A stretch of 64,000 nucleotides of DNA from contig JACCGJ010019958.1 of NCBI GenBank assembly GCA_013407085.1, positions 1-64,000 of the forward strand, read 5' to 3'. Of the stretch, positions 1 to 10,410 are shown piece by piece. Under the pieces are notes generated by a model that did not search any database, was not told the origin of the DNA, and was given only the letters and a program-made list of their open reading frames with translations. Positions within the stretch are counted from its first letter, which is position 1. Every line of letters begins with the position of its first letter. A program made the position numbers and the translations under genes. The DNA comes from Atriophallophorus winterbourni (lineage: Eukaryota; Platyhelminthes; Trematoda; Plagiorchiida; Microphallidae).

Positions 1-20
1 TTACTTTCCATGGGCACGAA

Positions 21-91
21 GTATATATTAGCTGACCAATCAGAATCCGTTCAAGGGGCACGAATCAGAATGCGCTTATTTTTAAGCCAAT
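21..91 (+). promoter_or_regulatory. Possible promoter elements upstream of the Mutator-like transposase
   Basis: There is a TATA-like stretch (gtatatatta, 21-30) and two CCAAT boxes in similar context: accaatcag at 35-43 and gccaatcat at 86-94. They lie shortly before the first open exon of the transposase. CCAAT and TATA words are common by chance in AT-rich DNA, so this is only a plausible promoter. Confidence 0.25.
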
Positions 92-114
92 CATGGCATC
101 TGGCCGTCCTTTAA

Positions 115-2090
115 AAGCGCTGCATAGCCTACACGCAGCATATTTTAACGATTTCGCTAGTTCAGGTTTTTGCAGAAATTTTCGGAACCGTTGCCGACCC
201 CATACAATTTGAATCCCTAGTTGAAGCAGCAGGTGCTATTTCCAGGTTTCAAAGCTCCACTGGTTCATCGTATTACATTCGGAGCACAGCACCAAATGGC
301 AGGTTTGTGTTAGCTTAACTTTGATAATTTGCAGATCCCAGACTTACGAATGCGTAAAAGCTGGACGACACCAGCCATCTTCCCGAGGAATTCGTCGAAC
401 GCAATCCCGTAAAATCGGATGTGGGTCAAGAATACTCATCTCGAGGTTGCCTAGTGAAAGGTTTGGTGTCTCTCGAGTTTCCTTGGAGCACAACCATCCC
501 ATTAATTTATTAATGGCTAAATACGAACCGACTCATAGGCGCCTCTCACTGGACGAGATGTCAACGATAACCCATTGGTTGTTGAACAATACTCCATCGT
601 TCAACATATGCAATTATATTCGAACGCAGATGGGGAAATACGTCACGCCGTGTGACGTAAGAAACATGCGATGGAAGCGGCTGGCGAGTCACAAAACCAC
701 AAGTTTTTTATACGACTTGAGCTCCCAGCTCAATACATCCGGCCGTTGTTCTATGGAAACTGATGCTGAGAGCAATCTCACTCATTTCATATTTATGACG
801 AATGAACAGATAACGCTTTGCCGCCGGTTTCCTCATTTCATTGACATTGACTCAACTTTCAAGAGTTACCGTGAAAAGTACCACTTATTCGTCATTGTTG
901 TGGTAGATGGCTGCGGTAAGGGTATTCCTGTTTGCTTCGGATGGTTGCGGACGGAGACCACAGCGTCCATATCATTTTTCCTACGCAAGTTTTTGGAATT
1001 CGCTAACCCTGTTAGCATTCTGTCGGTCATGATGGATGACAGCGCTGCCACTCAGGCTGCAGTGAGAGCTGAAATGCCAGCAGCACACGTGTTTCTGTGT
1101 CGTGTGCACATTATACGGAATGTTACTAAAAGAGTATTTTCATCTTAATTACTTAACATGTTTACAGCAACCTGGTGCCTTGTTTATGAAGTGGTTCTAC
1201 GTAGCCATGAGCACGCGCAACAGGTGGAGATATATTCTATCTTTGAATGCCATGAATAGGGTTAACGAAACCCTATACCAACAGTACGTGAGGCCAAGAC
1301 TGATCCACCGGGCCTCAATGTGGACAACAATCAGATCGCCTCGAGTTCCCACTTTTGGCCGAAGGGACAATAACTTCGTTGAAGCCACCCATCGGTCAAT
1401 AAAGAGGCACAATTTGAGTGGGAACATTTGTCTCTGGCAAGTTGTCGAAAGAACGAAGGACGTCTTCCAACACATCCTTCAGAATCGTCAGGCTCTGTTT
1501 GTCTCTACCAGTCGTGGGCCTCGCGAAATTCCTCAGCACCCTGAGCTTGATGGAATGTGCACCCTACTAGTACCCAAAGCCGTGGAATTGCTGACCGACC
1601 ACCTGCGGCAAAACCGTCTGATGACTTGCGTCAACATACAAGAATTATACGCGGTGACTGAAGGTTCCAAGACATACAAGGTATCTATAGACACCTGGCA
1701 GTGTGATTGTCCATTTTGCACCGATTATCTTCTGCCTTGTCGGCATGCTTTGTATGTCAGAAACGCACGAGGTATTTCCATGGGTTAGTGAAATTCATTC
1801 GCTTAACCAATTGGCTTTCAGATAATTATCCCATTTTCAATCGTTGGCAAAGATGTTACAACGAAATGCTGCCAATAACTTCAGGTTATGTTGACCAGGC
1901 AATGACATCTTACGCCCATCAATCCGGGGTTTCAGCCTGGCAACCGCTACTTCAGCAGGCTGAGCGCAAGCTGTCCTCAGCTGCTTTCAATCAATTGCGA
2001 ATAGAGTTTCCTGATTTTGTGAACGACTGCAGCTGCAATCCGATCTCGCCCTACATGATTGCCCCTTTAGGATTAACTGAAGAAACTTAA
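115..2090 (+). CDS. Mutator-like (MULE) transposase with SWIM zinc finger, four exons
   Basis: Reading requires removal of three small introns with GT-AG ends: 303-334 (32 bp), 1134-1167 (34 bp) and 1772-1821 (50 bp). The frame is kept across all three. Exon 1 is open from 115, but no in-frame ATG was found, so the true start is unknown. The joined protein has, in order: a FAR1/FLYWCH-like (WRKY-GCM1 fold) finger with C (YECV), C (IGCG) and H-N-H (LEHNHPI); a MULE DDE catalytic core with D in FIDIDSTFKS, D in SVMMDDSAA and E in NNFVEATHRS; and a SWIM finger WQCDCPFCTDYLLPCRHAL (CxC...CxH). It ends NPISPYMIAPLGLTEET. In this family the enzyme cuts and moves its own DNA. No stops or frameshifts are visible, so it may be young, active or domesticated. 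Terminal inverted repeats were not found. Confidence 0.82.
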
Positions 2091-2148
2091 TCTAACGTGG
2101 GTGATGACGATTGAAGATGAAATACTTGTCAAATTAGAATTTGTTATC

Positions 2149-2154
2149 AATAAA
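2149..2154 (+). terminator. Likely poly(A) signal of the MULE transposase
   Basis: An AATAAA hexamer lies about 60 bp after the transposase stop codon, in a short AT-rich 3' region. Confidence 0.5.
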
Positions 2155-2389
2155 AATTTATCTCTTTTCAAGCGTTCTTTTAACCATTATTTTAATGGCC
2201 TTGCCCTTAGCGAGTATACCGGGTCTGCCTATGTATTATTTGTTGATCGTTAGCCCCGTTAGTAATGTACTTTTGCTCATGTTGACCGCTGTGTTAAGTT
2301 GAATTGGGTTGCTGTGTGGTTACAGCAATGTTGTCGGCATAGGGACCACTGACCTAGGTCAAAACCATGCTAGTGGGTTCAAGGTAACT

Positions 2390-3050
2390 CAAGGTTTTTA
2401 ATGGTCTAAAAAGCAACAAGCTTAACAACAACCATAGGATGGTAAAAATTGAAATTTAAGTGTATAAACAATATAAGAACATAGATTAAACAGTCTATAA
2501 GTGTTCTGTAAACGAATAATGCAATAAAAATTCGTCTAATTTCGTTTTAAAGTCATGTAAGTTAGTGGTTTGCAAGGCCAAATCAACACCATCTGCCTCG
2601 GCGACGCGTCTAAATGGAATGGAATCCAATATACACGGGCTTTCGTCCCCGCAGTTTCTAAATGTAAAATGCTGCAGCTTGGGAAGAAATCACACGATCA
2701 GAATCTGTTGAGGTTTTCGCTACAAAACTCGATGAGTTTATGACGAACCATGCGGTATGCGAATGTCCAACTAACACAGACACGGACTGTACTGTTGGAA
2801 CACAGTGATCTATCGTATCGGCTGAAATTGTTTAAAACACGTCAACAACTGATTGACTTGGTAGTGTTTCTATTGAACTTAGTGGTGCGGTTGAAGGTAA
2901 ACTTTTCCAACTAAAACAGACACGGACAGAGTAAAAATACCTGCTACATTTCATGCACGATCTACACTACACACACACGTTAGTGTATCCATTGTTTTCA
3001 CAACCAAGATAACACAGAACGTCTGAAATGGACCCCTCACGGTCGACACA
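2390..3050 (+). repeat. Dispersed repeat of unknown class (first copy)
   Basis: About 2390-2960 resembles 41205-41530 in the same orientation. Shared landmarks are atggtctaaaaag, caataaaaattc and cagtt/aagttagtgg. About 2680-2760 also resembles 59180-59265. No coding frame is visible. The neighbouring stretches 2155-2390 and 3050-3375 show nothing recognisable. Confidence 0.5.
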
Positions 3051-3377
3051 TTTTAGAAACATTTCATGCTTTTAGATGAGAAGGTGTGACAGTTGGGAAT
3101 AAAATGTTCCGTTTTATTTTTAAGCTGATTAGGTTTGTGGAGTGCACGCCATTTGAATTCGTCTGGCTGTAACAACGTGCAAACGAAACAAAATATGACT
3201 GCGCATTCGGTACAATTGTTACAGTGCAAACAGTACATTTATTCTCTTATGAAACTCATTACCGTCGGGTGTTGTGCATTTACCTATTGAAAGGATTTTC
3301 ATCAGCATGGTTAAGTTAATCCAGTTAGCATGTAATGCCACCGTTTCTATTTATATACTCTCGCTCAATTTTATGCA

Positions 3378-4882
3378 AATGTTTTAAGCCCGATAACGGT
3401 TAGGGCGAATGAGAATTTACTGACATCGATTGTATCTCAACAACTGAATGATATTGAAATTAATTCAGCGATTATACGAAGACACTTGTGTCGACTGAAC
3501 CCTAGGAAATCTCCTGGAGCCGATGGAATAACACCAGCACTACTAAAATCCTGTGACCAGCAGCTGTGTGAACCACTATGCCAATTGTTCCAGCATTCCC
3601 TAACCGAAGGAGTGGTGCCAACAGAGTGGAAGACAGGAGTAATTTCACCAATTTAAATATAGTTCATAACTTGGAATCACGAAATATACTATCTGTCGCC
3701 CAGCATGGGTTTCGTAAAGCTCGCTCATGCTTGACAAACTTGCTGACGGTATTAAACGATTGGACTCAAACGGTTGACGCAGGAGACAGTGTGCACGCGT
3801 GCTATCTTGATATGTCGAAAGCTTTCGACAGAGTTGATCACTTCCTGTTGCTACAAAAGCTGAAACAGATTGCTATTGACGGGCAGCTACTCGTGTGGTT
3901 CGAAAGCTACCTCAATGGGCACAAGGCAACCGTTCGAGTTAACGGGGTGCAATCACGAGTCATTAATACCTCCAGTGGTGTACCGCAAGGTTCCGTTCTC
4001 GGTCCAGTGCTTTTCTTAGTTTACATCAATGATTTACATGAGACGCTCTCATGCAAGGTAGTTCTTTTTGCGGATGATGTTAAACTTTGGATGCGAATAA
4101 AATCAACTGCAGACTGCGTAAAACTGCAAAGTGATTTAGATGCACTACACGAATGGTCAGTTATAAATAAACTGCCGTTCAATTTTCAAAAATGCAAGTT
4201 ACTGCAAATCGGTAAGCCCTTTCAGTACGAATATCACTTTGGGCAGAAGATTTTGAGCTGGACGGAATCGGAGAAGGATCTTGGAGTCTGGATATGTGGC
4301 AGCCTAAAGAACAGCGTGCATTGTGGGGTCATTTACAAGCGTGCTTCAAAGCTTCTAGGTATGCTTCGACGGATCTTCAGAACCTTTACGACTGTAACGT
4401 TGCCAAGAATCATGAAGACCTACTTAATTCCCACAATGGAACACGCATCGCAAGCATGGACTCCGTGGATGAAAAAAGATATATTCTTGCTTGACAGGAT
4501 ATATCATCGTGCAACTAAACTCGTGCGTGGTTATCGAGACCTTCCATACGAGGAAAGGTTGAAAAAGCTGAAGCTCCCCACTCCCCTTCAACGTAGACTT
4601 CGAAGTGACGTTATCCTTACTTACAAAATATTGAATACTCCAGATCATCCACTGAAACATTTGTTCAAATACCGTGAATACGGAATTACACGTAGCCACT
4701 CAGCGGCACTACAAATTCCCCATTCCCGTACTAATTGTCGCCGATATTTCTATTCGGTACGTGTCTGTTTCCTGTGGAATGCCCTTCCCGAAACAATTAT
4801 CACCTCTCCCTGTATCCAAACATTCACTCGAACCTTGGACACTTATTTGTTACATAACGATTTGACGATGCCCATTTATTGA
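3378..4882 (+). pseudogene. CR1 ORF2 reverse transcriptase, broken
   Basis: The first part, about 3390-3655, is read in one frame and carries RT block NPRKSPGADGITPALLKSC and VPTEWKTGVISPI, then a stop. From about 3660 the reading continues in another frame with SVAQHGFRKARSCLTNLL, HACYLDMSKAFDRVDH, SGVPQGSVLGPVLF and the catalytic FADDVKLW. It runs to a stop at 4880-4882. Against the copy at 16729-18045, about 30 residues around NYRPV...ERI are deleted at the junction. The C-terminal region (IYHRATKLVRGYRDLPYEER) is intact. The long open 3' part suggests a fairly recent insertion. Confidence 0.85.
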
Positions 4883-5034
4883 CTCAGGGTAAGCATATTA
4901 CTTGACATCGTGACATCGTATAATTGATTTTTTTGTAACTCTTATGGAACGCATTTTTACTATGATATGGTAATAGTGAAGCTATGTGCTTTTTGTGACC
5001 ATAAATTCTTGAATCGTGAATCTTGAATATGTTC
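3378..5034 (+). mobile_element. 5'-truncated CR1-type non-LTR retrotransposon copy
   Basis: It holds the 3' half of a CR1 ORF2 (RT and C-terminal part) and a short 3' UTR. The 3' end is tattgaat/ttgaatc-type repeats (ataaattcttgaatcg, then tgaatcttgaa), like the end of the full-length CR1 at 18240. The endonuclease and ORF1 are missing, consistent with incomplete reverse transcription. 5035-5400 after it shows no gene. Confidence 0.8.
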
Positions 5035-5422
5035 TAAGCTCTGGAAAAGAAGCTCGGTTGTTTACTATCTCTTCAGGTCATCTAGAAAAATTGCTATCTA
5101 TGCGATAGCTTGTTTGTTTCACATTGGGAATCTACTGTATGCCTGTCAATCTTATATGTTTAACGTGTTTTTAATAAAAAAACGAAAAATTTCATTTATT
5201 CATGAAACGAGGAAAACCTTCACGCCTGATAACACTCAAATTTTACTCGTACGACTGACAATTCTTATTGGCTGACAGAAATACATACGCCGCACGTAAT
5301 GTCTACCCTTAACTTCTCGGGTTTCTGTGGTAAATCACTTCGAACACACACACGCATCACCTGATTGGTTGATGTGCCCTCTCGGGTTTCTACAGGAGGC
5401 AAAAGTGTAAATAACGCACGCC

Positions 5423-6096
5423 TAAATAAGTCGGAAGACTGCGAACTGTTCCAGAAAGATCTGGACAACCTCCAGGTTTGGTCCCTAACAATCGCCTATT
5501 TTTAATTTCCATTTGAAAACTTGGAAAATTTGTGAAGTTCCAGTATTTTCTTGGTCCACGCAGCCTAGAGTGGACCATGGAACAAAAGGACTTTGGTGAG
5601 TTAATTAGCAACACCTTAGGGATGTCGAGCCACTGCAATTCCATCCTTCGCAAAACATCAGAGAGTGTTTCACTCGTTCAGAGAATTTTCTGTATATTCT
5701 TAAAACAGACAATTCCCTGCATCAGACCCATGATGGAATATGCAGTGCTAGCGTGCTCACCATGGCTTACAAAAGGTGTTGCGACTTGGCAAAGAATATA
5801 CCAACGAGAATACAAACTAGCAACTGGACTCAGCCGTAAAACATACAATTAGTAAATCACAACCTTGAATTCGATTATTCACATCTTCGACTCAGCGGGG
5901 ATTTGATTTTGGTTAACAACATTTTGAATACCGCAAATCACCTCTTACAATGCTTATTTAATCTACGGGACTCGCATAAGACAAGAGCTCACACATTAAT
6001 TGTAACTGTCCCTCACTCACGACTTAACTGTAGACGATATTTTTTGTCGTGCGAGTTAGTTTTGCTTGGAACTATCTACCCGATCATGTTGTAAAC
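5423..6096 (+). pseudogene. Decayed CR1 RT C-terminal fragment
   Basis: Scattered frames match the region after the FADD motif of intact CR1 RT: EDCELFQKDLDNLQVW near 5435-5490; LVQRIFCIFLKQTIPCIRP...YAVLACSPWLTKG...RIYQREYKLATGL at 5667-5840; then VNNILNTANHLLQCLF...VPHSRLNCRRYF up to 6094. The intact copies have LRRIF, YASQAWTPW, IYHRATKLV and IPHSRTNCRRYFYSVR at the same places. Several stops and frame changes make it a fossil. Confidence 0.75.
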
Positions 6097-6099
6097 TCA

Positions 6100-6334
6100 T
6101 CAAATCATCAAATTTTCAAGAGAAGACTTGATACATTTTAGACCCTTAACAGGCGCATCGAAGAAAAGTAAACATCTTGATTCCAAACAGCAACATTTTT
6201 CATCCCACCAATCGAAAACAAATTCTGACCTTTGGATTTTTACCTGATTCTTGAACTTCTTGGCAAGCAACCAAATCCTGTTTTTACTTGTTATATTAAT
6301 CGTAGTTTCCATATTAATCTGTGATTTTTTGTAA
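6100..6334 (-). other. Short conserved antisense frame after the CR1 fragment
   Basis: On the minus strand, after a cacag acceptor-like site near 6325-6329, a frame begins with METTINITSKN (ATG near 6310) and includes KNQVKIQRSEFVFDWWDE. A diverged copy at 36450-36615 on the plus strand keeps the same cacag site and most residues, with several synonymous differences. Other copies are at 57050-57270 (shifted by one base) and 60738-60970. No family is recognised; it may be a captured exon or chance. Confidence 0.35.
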
Positions 6335-6892
6335 ATCTATATACGTTTTAAACCATCAAAATTGAATTGAATTGAATTAAATTGAATTTACAGCGCAATG
6401 CAAAGGAAAACTTACCATTAATGACAAATATCAAAACAAAATGGAGCCGAATCTGTTGTCGATATCATCATCATCAATACGTTATAACCGGTGTCTAGAG
6501 TTTTACGGTTGTTAGGAAGAGACAAAAACTTAGTTTTAATTAAAATTAAAGACTTAAAATGAAGCAAAATGTTTTTTTATACGAAGAACCACAATGTCGA
6601 AATCAGGTACTTTAGAATATCTCTCGTTCAAGCTATCAAAAAGATCATGAGCCTCATGCTTTGTGCTTTGTTTACATCAGTCGAAGTTATACTGAGGAAT
6701 CTTAGTATTGCTACATTATATGGCAAAGACTCAGAAAGTGTATGTGAAACAAGAATACAGATGATGTTCGCAACACAATGTATTGGTCATCCGAAAGCGA
6801 ATAATTTATCGAACCACTCACCTGGCATTATTACCCTTACAGAAAAATAGTATTCTTTCAAAATAATTGAGACAGAGATATCTATACCCAAC

Positions 6893-7530
6893 ATGAATTG
6901 GATAAGAAACGATCGCGCGCGAAGTGGTGACGGCGTTGCTTTTTATAATAATAATCGACTTCATCGCCATCCGATAAAAACCGCAGAATTTAAGCTCGAT
7001 GATACAATTTGGTGTTCTTTAACGCTGATGTCTGGTGAAGTTTGCATTATTTGTGTGGTCTACCTGACCCTATCCTCTTCGGAATCGTACAACGAAAGGT
7101 TGATCCGAGAGCTTTAGCGTTTGACTAGCAATCAGCAAGCAACTATATATTATGGCTTATTTTAATCTTTCTACCATTTTCTCAAGGATGTTCTCTCACC
7201 AAAAACACTCGAATACTGATTTAGAGAAGTACTAGATGAAGCCCCTCTAAACAACCATGTGCACGAATACATTTGGAGATGAAATTCTGAACGCCCATCT
7301 GTCTTACATTTGGTTTTAACATAGGAAGAAAAATCTGTCAGAGCAATTGAATTCCAGGATTCACTGGGTCATAGTGATCATTCAGTAATTGGGTTCGACC
7401 ATGTTTGCAGTACTCAGGAATCCCTTGCTCTAAATGGGATGGTTTGCCGGATAGATAAATCATTCATGACTTAATCACAGGTGTGATTCAAAATTGGCAG
7501 ACAGACCAAATGAGCCTTGACTCCCAATGG
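6893..7530 (+). pseudogene. Decayed CR1 ORF2 endonuclease fragment
   Basis: The frame at 6893-7117 gives NDRARSGDGVAFYNNNR, DDTIWCSLTLMSGEVCI and VVYLTLSSSE. It lines up with RRDRLSDGGGSALYCKQ, PDTLWCSITLTSGDQCV and VIYRSPTAN of the intact CR1 ORF2 at 15470-15650. Beyond it, broken pieces match the rest of the APE-type endonuclease (ERPSVLHLVLT, then GHSDHSVIGF for the GRSDHVVLEF catalytic block). Stops interrupt it repeatedly. Confidence 0.7.
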
Positions 7531-8029
7531 AAGGAACTTGTAGATTTTCTGCTACTGAAGGTTAACGATAACTCGCACCTTGTAATTAGAAGACCCGGAC
7601 ATGAACTTCATTTTGATGTCCGCAGCGAAACATAAAGTAGACTCTCGTAGTCGATCCTTCTGAATAGATTTTTGGACTGACATACTCGTCTAGCGCTGCA
7701 TACATATTCGAAGCCTAACATAAGATGATCACTCTGACCGAGGGGGCAATGTAGACAACACTCAACTCAACTGATGTTGTCTCGTTAGTAAGGATTAAAT
7801 ACAAAATTGACGGCGACTCTGATGCTTTTCTGTGAGTAAAGTCGGACACATGGTTACGCAGTTGAATCGTGCTTCAAGGTGACCCACAATACATTCACTA
7901 ATGATGCGCTCCATGACCTTTGAAATGCAGTACGGTTTTATGGCTATTGTGAAGCTATGTGCATTTTGTGACCATAAATTCTTGTCTCTTAAATCTTGAA
8001 TCTAACGGATCTCCTTATAATGTTGAGTG

Positions 8030-8800
8030 ACTGGTGAAGGAACTGGATAGAACTACTGGCATTCTGTGTTTGTTACTTAGACATTTCTAAGGACTTCGAC
8101 AGAGTCAATCGCATTTTGCTTTTTCAAAAATTGATACGTTTCGGAATATGTGAACCACTCCTCGCATGGTTTTGCGGCTACAATTCACATCGACATGGTT
8201 GAGTTAAAGTAAACGGAATGCTATCCCAAATGTCGAAAAACGACCAAATAGTCCCGAAAGAAATGGTGTTAAGTCCACTCCTCTTTCATATATTCTAAAT
8301 TGATCATGTTAGCGGATGTTATGGAAAGTTGAACGCGATTCAGTTCAGTAGATGATTGTGAGAAACTGGAAAAAGTTTTGGACGATGTGTCAAATTGGTC
8401 GGTCATGAAGGATATGACATTCAACATACGGAAAATTAAGATGCTCCACATTGGCAATGATGTTCCTTGGACATAGCGATTATCAACTGAAAACGTGACA
8501 TGAAGCTCATTGTTAAAAGATCATGGAGTATGGATTTGTGAAAACCAGGAGAACACGTTTCACTGCAAGAATATATATCGACAGGCCAATATATTTTTAG
8601 ATAACTTTCGAAGAATATTTGGAAGCACTTGCTGGTAACGTTCAAATGGATGATGAACTAATGCCTTCGCCATACGATAGAGTATGTGATAGAGGTCTGT
8701 GCTCGTTAGCTGCAAAAAGACATTGGTCTCTTTGAAAAATCAGCCAGAGAGAATTAAATTTAGTGATGGGTCTCTGCAATGTTGGGCACACCGATATATT
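8030..8800 (+). pseudogene. Decayed CR1 RT in tandem unit 1
   Basis: CYLDISKDFDRVNRILLFQK at about 8070-8130 matches the RT block HACYLDMSKAFDRVDH of the intact copies. Degenerate forms of the VPQGSVLGP and ADDV blocks follow, then DVSNWSVMKDMTFNIRKIKM and DHGVWICEN (normally KDLGVWICGS). The catalytic FADD motif is lost and stops are frequent. Confidence 0.7.
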
Positions 8801-9392
8801 GCTAAGTCTGTGTCTATGTAACTATACACATATGAGGATAAGACGCGGTATAATTTTTATCTATCGAATTGTGTCCACCCAAGAACATCCACTAACGCAA
8901 TAAGTAAATGTATTGTATTGATTGTGGGAGTGATTTTTTTCTCTGCACGTTCTATAATTATTTGAAAATCCCTATCCGAACATGTGGTGGAATCTCCTTG
9001 CTTTTCGATGTTTAAAACGATATTGGACTTACACATGCAAAACAACAACATTCATTAGCCTTTCATAGTATCATATTTTTCACATTTTCATTCACACAGT
9101 AATGCTGTTGTGTCGTAAAGTATTATTTTGTAACGATAAATCCTAGAATCCTCGAAACTAACCAGCGTACGAAATTGTCTCCTTTATTTATACCGTTTTT
9201 TTAAACCAAACTACGATGTATATATGTTGGCTTGCAACGTCAGAGGACACAAGTACTGATGTTATATTCAAGCTACGGTGATAGAAGTAAAATCTGCCTG
9301 TATATACATAATCAGACATTTGAACATCAAATCCAAATAATGTTTGGCTGAAAAGCATTAAAATTAGGCTCACTGAACCTAATCCTACTGTC

Positions 9393-9435
9393 TCCACCTG
9401 ATGACGGCAAACAGCCAGAAACCGGTAGTGGTGTG
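9393..9435 (+). ncRNA. Hammerhead-like ribozyme, dispersed copy (near-canonical)
   Basis: CTGATGA core at 9398-9404; stem II GGC/GCC closed by an AAACA loop; GAAA at 9418-9421; stem III word ACCGGT at 9421-9426; predicted cut after A9427. Stem I is CCAC/GTGG. The 10.1-11.1 pair is C-A instead of the usual G-C, so activity is doubtful. Confidence 0.55.
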
Positions 9436-9950
9436 TAAGTGCGGGGGTGTGAGTAACACGTCGCTTAGGTTTATTACAATTTTCACATATATAACCTCGA
9501 ATCCTAAGTTGAAGTCTAAGTTTGTGTGGGCAGCACCCACTTTAGAATACTAGACGTTAAACTTTGAGGTCCACGAAGCTCGGTGCTTGAAACTCTTCTC
9601 TTTTGGGTCTATCTGAAAGATGGAGTAGAGGTTATTGGATGTAACTTGATACTGTTTTCCGATAATATTGAAATTTGGGAACGTGCCATGTCTGATAATG
9701 ACTGTATAGAATTACAACGGGATCTGTGCACCTGATTTTGCTTGACACAGAGAAACGTGTTATTATTTAACGCTTCGGCTTGGCAAGTCTCTGCACCACA
9801 AATGTCAGCTTGGCACGCAGTGTCTCGCCTGGACTACCGTCGAAAAGCTTCCAGGTGTCTGAATTTCGCGTAAACTTAATCCCCGACATCATTGCCGAAC
9901 TGTGTATAATAAATCGTGCTGTATATTCGGGCTGCTTAATACATAAATCA

Positions 9951-10345
9951 TACCCTCGTGCAACCAAACTCGTAAGAGGTTTCCGGAAACTAACGTACGA
10001 GGAACGATTGCAAAAACTGAAAATCCCTGCTCCCCTTCAAAGAAATCTTCAAAGTGATGTGACACCAACATACAAAATATTAAATACCCCATATCATTCT
10101 CTCAAACATATTTTCGAATACCGTTAGTCACGACTTACACGCAGCCACTCAGCGGCACTACAAATTCCCCACTCCCGTATCAGCTGTCGCTGATAATTTT
10201 ACTGTGCACGTGTCTGTTTCCACTGAAATGCCCTCCCCAAAACTCATGTCATCGCTCCCAGCGCCGAAACGTTCATTCGAAACTTCGATACCTATTTGTT
10301 ACGTAACGATTTAAAGACACCTGCATATTGACTCATGGTAAGTTT
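9951..10345 (+). pseudogene. CR1 RT C-terminal fragment between the tandem units
   Basis: The frame ATKLVRGFRKLTYEERLQKL...PTYKILNTPYHSLKH at about 9961-10125, then HSAALQIPHSRISCR near 10145-10190, matches the C-terminal part of CR1 ORF2. It ends with a 3' UTR that leads into the second tandem unit. The inverted copy at 54060-54510 continues further upstream, so this left-arm piece was cut by the duplication. Confidence 0.75.
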
Positions 10346-10410
10346 TCAACTGCACAAAGGTAGACATTACGTGTTTATTTTATACATTTTTCCTGATCAA
10401 ATATTTACGG

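Larger units (their letters stand above)
5423..7932 (+). repeat. Composite CR1 debris block (copy 1 of 3)
   Basis: The block is nearly identical to 60056-62572 in direct orientation and similar to 57728-54820 in inverted orientation. It contains the 3' end of one CR1 RT (5423-6096), a low-complexity (GAATT)n stretch near 6361-6388, the endonuclease of a second CR1 (6893-7530) and an antisense RT scrap near 7850-7925. It is a mosaic, not one element. Confidence 0.8.
7933..9950 (+). repeat. 2.5-kb tandem duplication, unit 1
   Basis: It matches 10411-12440 in the same order with a shift of about 2475-2496 bp and very few differences. It starts with a CR1 3' end (gaagctatgtgcattttgtg ... ttgaatc) at about 7941-8003. 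It then carries a decayed CR1 RT, non-coding sequence and a hammerhead-bearing repeat near 9360-9475. A third, nearly identical partial copy is at 62573-63668. Confidence 0.85.

Noticed and set aside
8269..8645. Minus-strand frames repeated at 10744, 53298 and 62908
   Set aside because: They are antisense shadows of the decayed CR1 RT and are copied with it.
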